Source of the DNA: Syntrophaceae bacterium UBA5619
GTDB taxonomy: Bacteria; Desulfobacterota; Syntrophia; Syntrophales; UBA5619
DNA length: 29,683 bases
Direction of reading: 5' to 3'
Assembly: GCA_002424545.1 (NCBI GenBank)
Contig: DIKL01000107.1
Location: 432 to 30,114, forward strand
The translations under genes were made by a program, and so were the position numbers. The notes under the pieces were generated by a model. It ran no database searches, was not told the origin of the DNA, and saw nothing but the letters and a program-made list of their open reading frames with translations. Shown here piece after piece: positions 1 through 7,525 of the stretch (positions are counted from its first letter, which is position 1; every line of letters begins with the position of its first letter).

Positions 1-357
1 TCCTTCCAGGTCGTACTCGCCCGTCTCCTCGATCTCGCTTCGCGTGATGACGACGTGGTCCGTTGCGATGAGACCGCGGGACTCCATGTTCTGGAGATCA
101 AAACCCAGGGAGATGAAGTTCTTCGCGAGATCACCCGGCGTCTCCTCGAAGGTCATGAAGACCCCGGGTTCCCCGAAATCCCTGGCGCCCCGCATCAGAA
201 ACTCCATAGCGAAAAGCGTTTTGCCGGAACCCGCGCAGCCGCAGATCAGGCTCGGCCTGCCCCTCGGGAGCCCCCCCTTCGTGATCTCATCGAGACCCCT
301 GATGCCCGTCGGACATTTTTCAAGAACATCCGCAACCCGTTTTGCCTTAGCCATCAT
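1..357 (-). CDS. KaiC-like RecA-superfamily ATPase (N-terminal part, runs off the window)
   Basis: The first ~119 residues of a KaiC/RadA-type P-loop ATPase are visible; the rest lies beyond base 1. After a short basic start comes TGIRGLDEITKGGLP, the usual KaiC-domain opening, then Walker A (GCAGSGKT) and the family hallmark GVFMTFEETP. Two adjacent ATG codons (357 and 354) follow a GGGAGG ribosome-binding site; either could be used. KaiC homologues outside cyanobacteria are ATPases often tied to signalling or stress rather than a clock, and no kaiA or kaiB is seen here, so the exact role is open. The gene lies downstream of the DUF2065 gene on the same strand, separated by 160 bases that hold a TATG tandem repeat. 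Confidence 0.85.
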   Translation of the reverse strand, partial: MMAKAKRVADVLEKCPTGIRGLDEITKGGLPRGRPSLICGCAGSGKTLFAMEFLMRGARDFGEPGVFMTFEETPGDLAKNFISLGFDLQNMESRGLIATDHVVITRSEIEETGEYDLEG

Positions 358-431
358 CGCCTCCCGACAACTTTATGAATCCGGAGCAATGCAAAAAAAA
401 TATGATAATACAAGGAAATCCAGAAACAAAT

Positions 432-451
432 TATGTATGTATGTATGTATG
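432..451. repeat. Tetranucleotide microsatellite, (TATG)x5
   Basis: Five perfect tandem copies of TATG lie in the 160-base gap between the DUF2065 gene and the KaiC-like gene, about 75 bases upstream of the KaiC-like start. On the minus strand a TATTAT hexamer, a possible -10, lies between the repeat and the start codon, so the repeat is in the upstream regulatory region rather than in coding sequence. Tetranucleotide repeats can change copy number by slippage. Confidence 0.9.
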
Positions 452-517
452 GTAGTTCATCATTATTTTCCAGGGACTCTATCAAATGATCCACTCCTTC
501 GCAATAAAAAAAGGCAA

Positions 518-703
518 TCAAGAGTTTCCGAAATAGACGAGGACCAGACCGATCAGGACGGCGATGGCGCCCATGATCCGGAGGGACGAATCGGGGATTT
601 CCGTCAATTTGGCCAGGTAGATTTTCAGCTTGTCGGGGAACGTGAAATAGGGAAGGCCCTCGATGATGAGGACCATCCCCAGGACGCAGAGAAAATATTT
701 CAT
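518..703 (-). CDS. DUF2065 family small membrane protein
   Basis: A 61-residue protein with two hydrophobic segments (about residues 1-20 and 43-59) separated by a short basic and acidic stretch containing FPDKLK. This matches the size and layout of the DUF2065 (YjeT-like) inner-membrane proteins, whose function is unknown. The ATG overlaps the mazG stop as ATGA, so translation is probably coupled and the gene is the last of the glcD-glcF-mazG operon. A T-rich stretch follows the stop on the minus strand, but I do not see a convincing stem before it. Confidence 0.8.
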   Translation of the reverse strand: MKYFLCVLGMVLIIEGLPYFTFPDKLKIYLAKLTEIPDSSLRIMGAIAVLIGLVLVYFGNS

Positions 704-1548
704 GGATTTTTCGAATTTCCCTTCCTTCTTTTGGTTTTGTCCCAGATCCGGTTCATCTCCGCCGGAGAAGAGTCCTGTAACGTTTTCCCCCGGGCGGTCA
801 ACTCCCGTTCAATATTGGAGAAGCGATCGAAGAATTTTTGCAATGAGGAACGGAGCGCCGCCTCCGCATCCACCCGGACGAAACGGCAGAGGTTCACCAG
901 CGTAAAGAGCAGATCGCCCGCCTCGTCCTTCATCCGCGACGGCTGGTTTGTCTTGAGCGCGACGCGGAACTCGGCCAGCTCCTCCTCCACCTTCCGCAGA
1001 ACGCCCTCGGCGTCCGGCCAATCGAACCCGACCTCGGCGGCGCGGGTGGTGACGCATTGCGCTTTGGCGAGCGTGGACAGGAAACGCGGGATGCCGTCGA
1101 AGAGAGGGGATTTTCGAGGAAGCTTATGTTCAACCTCCGTCTTGATCCGCTCCCAGTTCGTACGGACCTCCTCGACGTCTTTCACCGTTGCATTGCCGAA
1201 AACGTGCGGATGCCGGCGGATCATTTTCGCGGTGATTCTGTCCAGGATGTCCGCCGTGCTGAATTCATGCGCCTCCTCCGCCAGACGGGCGAGGAAGAGG
1301 ATATGAAAGAGAAGGTCGCCGAGCTCCTCCCCGAGGTTCTCCGGCGATTCGTCCTCAAGGGCCTCGATGACTTCGTAGGCCTCCTCGATAAGATAACGGC
1401 CGATATCTTCTTTCCGCTGGGCCCTGTCCCAGGGGCAGCCCTTCGGCGATCGCAGTTTGTCGACGATTGCGATCAATTCCCGGAATTTCTGTTCGGTGTC
1501 TGAGGTCGGTCTCAAAGGTTGATCCTGTTCATGTTTCCGGGGGTTCAC
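700..1548 (-). CDS. mazG: Nucleoside triphosphate pyrophosphohydrolase MazG
   Basis: 282 residues, close to the length of two-domain MazG proteins, which hydrolyse (d)NTPs to the monophosphate and pyrophosphate and cleanse the nucleotide pool or lower ppGpp. The first domain has the all-alpha NTP-PPase motif: E55, E56 and E59 in LIEEAYEVIEAL, then E75 and D78 in GEELGDLLFH. A second, similar MazG segment (EELAEF...DEAGDLLFTLVN) follows near residues 180-220. The start is a GTG at 1548 sharing four bases (GTGA) with the glcF stop, so the gene is translationally coupled to the oxidoreductase genes upstream. The stop overlaps the DUF2065 start. The upstream partner is metabolic, so co-location may be only co-transcription. 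Confidence 0.93.
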   Translation of the reverse strand: MNPRKHEQDQPLRPTSDTEQKFRELIAIVDKLRSPKGCPWDRAQRKEDIGRYLIEEAYEVIEALEDESPENLGEELGDLLFHILFLARLAEEAHEFSTADILDRITAKMIRRHPHVFGNATVKDVEEVRTNWERIKTEVEHKLPRKSPLFDGIPRFLSTLAKAQCVTTRAAEVGFDWPDAEGVLRKVEEELAEFRVALKTNQPSRMKDEAGDLLFTLVNLCRFVRVDAEAALRSSLQKFFDRFSNIERELTARGKTLQDSSPAEMNRIWDKTKRRKGNSKNP

Positions 1549-2846
1549 ACGGGGAGGGAACGTCCGAAGAGTTCCACGACGTGCCAGACGGGCTGTTTCA
1601 TGCCGAGTTCACGGACGCCCCAGGCAAGCTGAAGGTGGCAACCGGGGTTCGCCGTAACCAGGACGTCGGCTTCTGTGTCGCGGACGTTGGCCAATTTTCT
1701 CTCCAGAATTCGACGACTCGTCTCCAACTCCTTGAGGGCGAACGAGCCCGCCATCCCACAGCACCAACTGGATTCATTCATCTCTCGCAGTTCAACCCCG
1801 GGGATCGACCGAATGACCTGGCGCGGCGGCTTGGAGAGACCCTGTCCGTGGACAAGGTGGCAGGGCTCGTGATAGGTCACGCTCAGCGGGACCGGCCGGA
1901 GCCCTTCCGTGCGGATGCCGACCTCGACGAGAAATTCAGAGATGTCGCGGACCTTCGAGCAAAAAAGACGAATCCGTTCATGGTCGGCCCTATTTTCGAG
2001 AATCTCTTCATACTCTTTCAATGCGCAGCCGCAGCCGGCGCAGTCGGTTACGATGTAATCGACATCGAGCGCCAGAAAGAGGTCGATATTGATCAGCGCG
2101 AGACGCCGGGCGCTTTCGCGGTCGCCTTCGGCGAGGTGGGGCGCGCCGCAGCATTTAACCTCTTTGGGGGTGACAACGTCAAATCCCTGTTGTGAGAGGA
2201 TCCGAGCCGTCTGCCGCGACACCTCGGAAAAGACCAGGCTCATTGCGCAGCCGAGAAAGAAGCCGACGCGGCCCCGCCTTTCACCCTGGGCGGGAATCGT
2301 CTCCGGGATCTCCGGGCGAAGCGGGGGGGCAAGCGTCGGGAGGATCCCCTCCATCTTGGCCAGAACGCCGGGCAGGAAGCGGTTGATGCCGAGGTTGCGG
2401 ACCGCCCATTGGAGACCGAGGCGCTGATAGAGTCGGGCGGGGATCATCGAGGTTTCCATCATCGCCGGCGACGGGAGCATCCGCTTCAGGATGAAGTCGC
2501 GCAGCATTCCGGCGGGGACGGAAGGGGGGTGAAAAACCTGCGCCTGGCTCCGGCAGAGCTCCATGATCGTGCCGACCCGGACGCCCGACGGGCATGCCGT
2601 CGAGCAGGCCTTGCAGTCGAGGCAGAGGAAGGCCTCGTCCCGGACGACGGATGTGAATTCCAGCTTTCCTTCCGCCACGGCGCGGGCCAGGGCGGCCCGT
2701 CCCCGGGGGCTGGATCGTTCGCGGTTTGTCAGCGCGTAGGTGGGGCAGACGGCCAGACAAAAACCGCAGCGCATGCACTGGAGGATGGATTCGTAGGCCG
2801 GGGCGTCCTCCGGGTGAAAGTTGCCCGCAAGGGGTTTTTCAGACAT
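1545..2846 (-). CDS. glcF: GlcF-like iron-sulfur subunit of a 2-hydroxyacid dehydrogenase
   Basis: 433 residues. Two classical 4Fe-4S motifs lie at the N terminus: C24-C27-C30-C34 (CMRCGFCLAVCP) and C75-C78-C81-C85. Two CCG-type domains follow, with CCGAPH and SWCCGMAG, as in glycolate oxidase and D-lactate dehydrogenase electron-transfer subunits. It should pass electrons from the partner flavoprotein GlcD to the quinone pool or an electron-transfer chain. The ATG is preceded by GGGAGG and overlaps the end of glcD by eight bases, showing tight coupling. The substrate cannot be told from this subunit; glycolate, D-lactate or another 2-hydroxyacid is possible. Confidence 0.9.
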   Translation of the reverse strand: MSEKPLAGNFHPEDAPAYESILQCMRCGFCLAVCPTYALTNRERSSPRGRAALARAVAEGKLEFTSVVRDEAFLCLDCKACSTACPSGVRVGTIMELCRSQAQVFHPPSVPAGMLRDFILKRMLPSPAMMETSMIPARLYQRLGLQWAVRNLGINRFLPGVLAKMEGILPTLAPPLRPEIPETIPAQGERRGRVGFFLGCAMSLVFSEVSRQTARILSQQGFDVVTPKEVKCCGAPHLAEGDRESARRLALINIDLFLALDVDYIVTDCAGCGCALKEYEEILENRADHERIRLFCSKVRDISEFLVEVGIRTEGLRPVPLSVTYHEPCHLVHGQGLSKPPRQVIRSIPGVELREMNESSWCCGMAGSFALKELETSRRILERKLANVRDTEADVLVTANPGCHLQLAWGVRELGMKQPVWHVVELFGRSLPV

Positions 2847-4266
2847 GCGAACCTCCCGGAATCTTCACGCCGGCCGAGACCCCTTCGTCGAGGAATATCT
2901 TTCCGGGGTTGAGTCGGCCGTCCGGGTCGAACCCCTTCTTGATCCGGCGCATCACTTCTATTCCTCCCTGGCCGAACTGCCGCAGCAAATAGCCCTTCTT
3001 CGCGATTCCGATGCCGTGCTCCCCGGAGACGGTCCCTCCCAGGGAAAGAACCTTTTCGTAGAGGTCGGAGAAGAAGGCATGTACCTTGGCGACCTCATCG
3101 GGATTTCGTTCATCGGTGACCGCCGTGGGATGCAGATTGCCGTCGCCGGCATGCCCGTACGTGGCCACCCGGATACCGTATTTTTTCTTGAGCCGTTCGA
3201 TCTCGGCGAAGGTTTCGGCGAGGCGGCTCCGGGGGACGGTCGCGTCTTCGAGGATCGTGGTCGGCGACACACGGGCGACGGCCGAAAGGGCGGTCCGACG
3301 CGCGGCGGCCAGCTGCAAGGCCTCCTCCGTATTTGCGGCCTGGCGGATCTCAGCCGCCTTGACCTGCTCGAGAACCTTGCGGACCCCCTCCACCTCTTCG
3401 GCGACCACCGCCGGGTGGCCGTCCACTTCAATCAGCAGGAGCGCCTCCATTTCGCGCGGAAGGCCGATCTTGGCAAAATCCTCCACGCAGTTGATCGTCG
3501 TCTTGTCCATGATCTCGAGCGTTGCGGGAATGATCCGGGCGGCGATGATCCTGGAGACCGCCTCGCCCGCGGTCCGGATGTCGCGGAAATAGGCCAGAAG
3601 CGTCCGCTTGTCCTGCGGGGGGCTGATCAGGCGGACGGTGATCTCGGTGATGATTCCGAGGGTCCCCTCGCTGCCCACCAGCAGATCCCGCAGCGAGTAG
3701 CCGGCGACGTCCTTGACGCACTTGTTTCCGGCGACAAACGCCGTGCCGTCGTAGAGCAAACCGGAAAGGGCCATCACATAGTTCCGGGTGACCCCGTATT
3801 TGAGACCCCTCAGGCCGCCCGCGTTTTCCGCGACGTTGCCGCCGAGCGTCGATACGTTCTGCGATCCGGGATCGGGCGGATAGAAAAGGCCCCGGGCCGC
3901 CACGGCGTTGAAGAGCTGGGTCGTGATCACCCCCGTTTCCGCCGTCGCCGTCAGATTCTCTTCGTCGATTTCCAGAATCCGGTTCATCCTGGTGAGGCCC
4001 AGGATCATCCCGCCCGCCGTCGGGGTGCTGCCCCCGGAGAGTCCCGTCGCCGCGCCGCGCGGGGTGACGGCCAGACCTTCCTGCCGGCTGACCTCGAGGG
4101 CGGCCTCGAGTCCCTCGCGGTTTTCAGGGAAGACGGCCACCTCCGGAAGACCTTCGATTTCCGGCGTCGCATCGTAGCCCAGGACAAGCATATCTTCCCG
4201 GTCATGGTAAACATTCCCGGCGCCGATTCTCCGGCGCAGGTGATCGATCACGGTTTTGCTGATCAT
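2839..4266 (-). CDS. glcD: GlcD-like FAD-binding 2-hydroxyacid dehydrogenase
   Basis: About 475 residues from the chosen start (MISKTVIDHL). The open frame extends 38 codons further, but a GAGAGG ribosome-binding site sits just before 4266, the upstream extension has no family character, and it would run through the promoter's -10. The vanillyl-alcohol-oxidase-type FAD domain is clear: PRGAATGLSGGSTP, then PPDPGSQNVSTLGGNVAENAGG, and GSEGTLGIITEITVRL. The C-terminal domain carries YGHAGDGNLHPT and SGEHGIGIAK. With GlcF it forms a soluble or membrane-attached dehydrogenase oxidising a 2-hydroxyacid to a 2-oxoacid. It is the first gene of the glcD-glcF-mazG-DUF2065 operon. D-lactate or glycolate are the usual substrates; the sequence alone does not decide. 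Confidence 0.92.
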   Translation of the reverse strand: MISKTVIDHLRRRIGAGNVYHDREDMLVLGYDATPEIEGLPEVAVFPENREGLEAALEVSRQEGLAVTPRGAATGLSGGSTPTAGGMILGLTRMNRILEIDEENLTATAETGVITTQLFNAVAARGLFYPPDPGSQNVSTLGGNVAENAGGLRGLKYGVTRNYVMALSGLLYDGTAFVAGNKCVKDVAGYSLRDLLVGSEGTLGIITEITVRLISPPQDKRTLLAYFRDIRTAGEAVSRIIAARIIPATLEIMDKTTINCVEDFAKIGLPREMEALLLIEVDGHPAVVAEEVEGVRKVLEQVKAAEIRQAANTEEALQLAAARRTALSAVARVSPTTILEDATVPRSRLAETFAEIERLKKKYGIRVATYGHAGDGNLHPTAVTDERNPDEVAKVHAFFSDLYEKVLSLGGTVSGEHGIGIAKKGYLLRQFGQGGIEVMRRIKKGFDPDGRLNPGKIFLDEGVSAGVKIPGGSHV

Positions 4267-4332
4267 GGCATGCCTCTCACGATGGAAAAAATGGAAGGGA
4301 GCTCGACACAGGATCTTGCGTTTCTGAGGCGT

Positions 4333-4361
4333 TATATAGAGGGATGAACCGGACGTGTCAA
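4333..4361 (-). promoter_or_regulatory. Sigma-70-type promoter for the glcD operon
   Basis: On the minus strand a perfect -35 (TTGACA, 4361-4356) is followed after 17 bases by TATATA (4338-4333). Transcription should begin near 4326, giving a leader of about 60 bases before glcD. Confidence 0.7.
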
Positions 4362-4427
4362 GGTGAAAAACCGGTCGCACGGCCTTTTCGGCGTGTGGCG
4401 GGATGCCAATCCGACGGGAAATAATTC

Positions 4428-4456
4428 TTGACAGGGTAGGGAAAGCTTGTTACGAA
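4428..4456 (+). promoter_or_regulatory. Candidate sigma-70-type promoter for the corrinoid protein gene
   Basis: A perfect TTGACA (4428-4433) is followed after 17 bases by TACGAA (4451-4456), a poor -10. If used, it gives a leader of about 180 bases before the corrinoid protein gene. It faces away from the glcD promoter 67 bases to its left. Confidence 0.45.
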
Positions 4457-4645
4457 TCCGCCATATTTTTACGGGCGTTTGCGCATGGCGGCTCGTTTCA
4501 TTCCGGCCGGGTTCATTTCGGCTGCCGCACGCGGATCGGGCCCGGTCATCCGGCAAGATCTTACTCAGGACAGGAAATCATAACCGCACCGGAAGGGCTC
4601 CCTCTTTACGGGGAGATCCTCCTTCCTGAAAAGAGAGGAAACCCA
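4457..4645 (+). other. Structured, apparently non-coding leader of the corrinoid protein gene
   Basis: This is part of the 379-base gene-free region 4267-4645. It holds two possible RNA hairpins on the plus strand: CCGCCAT (4458-4464) with ATGGCGG (4485-4491), and a compound stem GGAAGG/CCTTCC (4591-4596 with 4621-4626) enclosing CTCCC/GGGAG (4598-4602 with 4611-4615), ending just before the ribosome-binding site. The frame of the next gene stays open through here, but the translation has no recognisable protein character. No U-tract follows either stem, and no B12-box motif was seen. A role as a regulatory leader is inference. Confidence 0.4.
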
Positions 4646-5278
4646 ATGATCGACGAGAATCCGTTTCTGGAGCCTCTGTTGAACGGGGATACGGAGATGC
4701 TGATCCAAAAAACCCGGGAAGCCCTGGAGGGAGGCTCCGCGCCGGAGATGGTTCTGCAGGGCGGGTTGATCCCGGCCATGGGCGTGGTGGGGGAAAAGTT
4801 TCGGAGCGGCGAGGTTTACATCCCCGAGGTGCTGCTGGCCGCCCGCGCCATGAAGGGGGCGATGGCCGTTCTGAAGCCTTTGCTGGTTCATTCGTCGCAA
4901 AAGGATGCGGGCAAGGTGGTTATCGGCACCGTGAAGGGGGATCTCCACGATATTGGGAAAAACCTGGTCGTCATGATGATGGAGGGGGCGGGATACGACG
5001 TGGTCGATCTCGGCGCGGACGTTTCTACCGAGAAATTCGTGGAGGCGGTCCGGAACCGGAAACCGCTATTCATCGGCATGTCCGCCCTGCTGACGACGAC
5101 GATGAAGGAGATGAAGCAAACCATCCTGGCCCTGGAAAAGGAGGAGTTGCGGGACCGGGTAAGGGTGATCATCGGCGGGGCGCCCGTTACCGAGCGATTC
5201 GCAAAGGAGATCGCCGCCGACGGTTTCGCGCCGGATGCAACCTCCGTCGTGGCGATGATGAAGTCGCTCACCGGATAG
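4646..5278 (+). CDS. Corrinoid (B12-binding) protein of a methyltransferase system
   Basis: 210 residues from the ATG behind AGAGAGGAAACCCA. Residues 1-85 form the helical cap typical of MtaC/MtbC/MttC-type proteins (GLIPAMGVVGEKFRSGEVYIPEVL). The Rossmann-like domain then has the base-off cobalamin signature D99-x-H101-xx-G104 (GDLHDIG), where His101 should ligate cobalt, followed by YDVVDLGADV and a C-terminal IIGGAPV. Such proteins carry a methyl group between a substrate-specific methyltransferase and a second methyltransferase. No MtaB-, MttB- or MtbA-like partner is present in the window, so the methyl donor is unknown. It stands 144 bases before livM on the same strand and may or may not be co-transcribed with it. 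Confidence 0.9.
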   Translation: MIDENPFLEPLLNGDTEMLIQKTREALEGGSAPEMVLQGGLIPAMGVVGEKFRSGEVYIPEVLLAARAMKGAMAVLKPLLVHSSQKDAGKVVIGTVKGDLHDIGKNLVVMMMEGAGYDVVDLGADVSTEKFVEAVRNRKPLFIGMSALLTTTMKEMKQTILALEKEELRDRVRVIIGGAPVTERFAKEIAADGFAPDATSVVAMMKSLTG

Positions 5279-5422
5279 GCCGTTGAATTTGAACAGCCTG
5301 CTGAAAAAGATCGCGCTGCCTGAGCATAACCTCTTGCAGTCGCATATTCCGACGAATCGCCGTTCCCGTCCCGCGGCAGTGACGGCCGCGAAAAGATAGA
5401 GACTCCCGTACGAGGTGGCGTC

Positions 5423-6493
5423 ATGGATATGAAGCGCGACTACTACGAGGATATTCAACTCTTCGAAAGCGGCGTGGTTCTTTTCTGGACGGTTGCGCTA
5501 CTGCTGGTTCTGTTCACCATTCCGCTCTATGCCCCCAATTACTACATCTATCTGCTGAATATGATCCTGGTCCACGTGATTCTTGCCGTGGGGCTGAACA
5601 TCCTTGTGGGATCCACCGGCCAGATCTCACTGGGTCACGCCGGTTTCTTCGCGATCGGCGCCTATGGAACGGCGGTCCTGATGGCCAAGCTTCAGATCCC
5701 TTTTGTATTCGCCATCCTCATGGCCGCTTTTATTGCGGCCTTTTTCGGTTTCATCCTTGGTCTGCCGGCGTTGCGACTGGAGGGTCCCTACCTGGCGATC
5801 GTTTCTCTCGGGTTCGGTTTGACCATCATGCATGTCATCGGGGGGATCGACGCCTTCGGCGGCCGGATGGGGATCAAGGTGCCGCCGCTCGATCTGGGGA
5901 TTCCGCGGTGGGGCATCCCCCTCGTCCTGAAAACCGATGTCCAGAAGTACTATCTGATCCTGATCATGACGATCGTCATGGTGATCGGCGCCAGGAACAT
6001 TCTCAAGACAAGGGTCGGCCGTTCCTTCGTGGCGATCCGGGACAGCGATATCGCCGCCGAGGTGATCGGCGTGAATCTGACCGTCTACAAGACCCTGGCC
6101 TTTGCCGTCAGCGCTTTTTATGCCGGAATCGCCGGGGGGCTGTTCGGATTCGTGCTGGGATTCTTCGATCCGTTCACGTTCAACCTGATCCTCTCCATCA
6201 TCTTCCTGGTCATGGTCGTCGTCGGAGGATTGGGCACCATCGTCGGGGGGATCCTGGGCGCAACGTTGATTACCTATCTTCAGTACGCGCTGCTGAAAAA
6301 CATCGCGGAGGTTCCCTATCTGGGAACGTTGCTCGCCTCGATATCGAAGCGGTGGTTCACGATGGTGGGTCTGGAGAATTTCAGCAGTATCGCGATCGGC
6401 CTGATCATGATCGGGATCATCATCTTCGAGCCGCTCGGAATGTTCGGCATCTGGATCCGCATCAAGAAATACTGGAGGACATGGCCCTTCTGA
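5423..6493 (+). CDS. livM: Branched-chain amino-acid-type ABC transporter permease LivM
   Basis: 356 residues, very hydrophobic, with roughly ten membrane segments. The family motif LNILVGSTGQISLGHAGFFAIGAYG lies near residues 55-80, and the EAA-like cytoplasmic loop GRSFVAIRDSDIAAEVIGVN lies near residue 200. It forms the inner-membrane channel together with LivH. ATG 5423 follows GAGGTG. The order livM-livH-binding protein-livG-livF on one strand, with short gaps, makes a single complete importer. Liv-type systems in this kind of bacterium import not only Leu/Ile/Val but also aromatic or other carboxylates, so the substrate is not certain. Confidence 0.93.
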   Translation: MDMKRDYYEDIQLFESGVVLFWTVALLLVLFTIPLYAPNYYIYLLNMILVHVILAVGLNILVGSTGQISLGHAGFFAIGAYGTAVLMAKLQIPFVFAILMAAFIAAFFGFILGLPALRLEGPYLAIVSLGFGLTIMHVIGGIDAFGGRMGIKVPPLDLGIPRWGIPLVLKTDVQKYYLILIMTIVMVIGARNILKTRVGRSFVAIRDSDIAAEVIGVNLTVYKTLAFAVSAFYAGIAGGLFGFVLGFFDPFTFNLILSIIFLVMVVVGGLGTIVGGILGATLITYLQYALLKNIAEVPYLGTLLASISKRWFTMVGLENFSSIAIGLIMIGIIIFEPLGMFGIWIRIKKYWRTWPF

Positions 6494-6566
6494 CGGAAGG
6501 GGAAAAATGGCCGTTTTCCGCGGTCGAAATGGTTTTGGTCCGAATCTTCAACGGCAAGGGGGGGCA

Positions 6567-7442
6567 ATGCCTTTTGGACAGCTCTTGGTGGAGGGACTGG
6601 CGATCGGCGCCTGCTACGGTCTTTTCGCCACGGCGGTGGTGATCATCTACAAAACCTCCGAGGTGGTCAATTTTGCCCAGGGCGAGATGGCGATGTTTTC
6701 CACCTTCGTGGCCTTTCATATCCTGACGGTCTATCAATACCCCTTCTGGCTGGCCTTTGTCCTCTCCATGGTCTTCGCGGTCCTGTTGGGGATCCTCATC
6801 GAATATCTCTTCCTTCGTCCCGCCAAGCATCCCAGCATCCTCGGGTTGATCGTCATCACCCTCGGGGCGGAGATGTTTCTAATGGGGCTCGCCGGCTGGA
6901 AATGGGGGGCGGAACAGAAGTTTTTTTCGCTTCCGCTGAAAGCCTCCGTGACCTATGAACCGGTCAAAGGGATGATCGTCAACCAGTGGGCGATTGCGGT
7001 GTTTGCCGTGACCGCCGCAATCATGCTTTTCCTGTATCTCTTCTTCAAATACAGCAAGCTGGGCGTGGCCATGCGCGCGACCCAGCAGAACAAGCACGCG
7101 GCCAAGATCATGGGGATTAGGACCGAGCGGGTTTTTTCTTTCGCCTGGGGCTTCAGCTCCCTGATCGGCGCCGTCGCGGGGATGTTCTTTGCGTCCCGGG
7201 CCACCCTCGACCCGGCCTACATGATGGAGCCGTTCATGCGCGCGTTTGCCGCCGCGGTCCTCGGGGGACTCATGAGCATCCCCGGAGTGATTATCGGCGG
7301 CGGCTTGATGGGCCTGATCGAAAATTTCTTCGGATATTATTTCCCCCATTGGAAACCGATCGTGGCCTTTGTCGTGATCATCCTCGTCCTCTGCCTGCGC
7401 CCGAGCGGTTTGTTTGCGAAGCATTATGTGAAGAAAGTGTAA
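6567..7442 (+). CDS. livH: Branched-chain amino-acid-type ABC transporter permease LivH
   Basis: 291 residues from ATG 6567 (MPFGQLLVEGLAIGACYGLF), preceded by a G-rich ribosome-binding site. The reading frame opens 20 codons earlier, but that extension is hydrophilic and atypical. It has about eight membrane segments, the LivH motif VNFAQGEMAMFSTF near residue 35, and the cytoplasmic coupling loop KLGVAMRATQQNKHAAKIMGI near residue 170. It pairs with LivM in the membrane, and LivG and LivF dock on the loops. The gap to livM is 73 bases. Confidence 0.93.
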   Translation: MPFGQLLVEGLAIGACYGLFATAVVIIYKTSEVVNFAQGEMAMFSTFVAFHILTVYQYPFWLAFVLSMVFAVLLGILIEYLFLRPAKHPSILGLIVITLGAEMFLMGLAGWKWGAEQKFFSLPLKASVTYEPVKGMIVNQWAIAVFAVTAAIMLFLYLFFKYSKLGVAMRATQQNKHAAKIMGIRTERVFSFAWGFSSLIGAVAGMFFASRATLDPAYMMEPFMRAFAAAVLGGLMSIPGVIIGGGLMGLIENFFGYYFPHWKPIVAFVVIILVLCLRPSGLFAKHYVKKV

Positions 7443-7525
7443 CGGCGTCGGTGATGCCGGAAAATAGGGGAGTCTGGGTACGGTTTTTCCAAGGAATCGC
7501 AGGAAGATCGAAAAAGGAGGGAATC

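Noticed and set aside
2821..4347. Plus-strand open frame of 508 codons opposite glcD
   Set aside because: It is an antisense shadow of the well-supported glcD gene with no family motifs.
4457..4645. Cobalamin riboswitch before the corrinoid protein gene
   Set aside because: No B12-box (GCCACTG-like) motif or matching stem arrangement was found.
4403..4645. N-terminal extension of the corrinoid protein from an ATG at 4403
   Set aside because: The extension overlaps the promoter and leader stems and has no corrinoid-protein character, while a good ribosome-binding site precedes 4646.
5279..5422. A second copy of the 10336-10450 palindrome before livM
   Set aside because: Only a short CGCGAAAA-like core and loose similarity are shared; the nested arms are absent.
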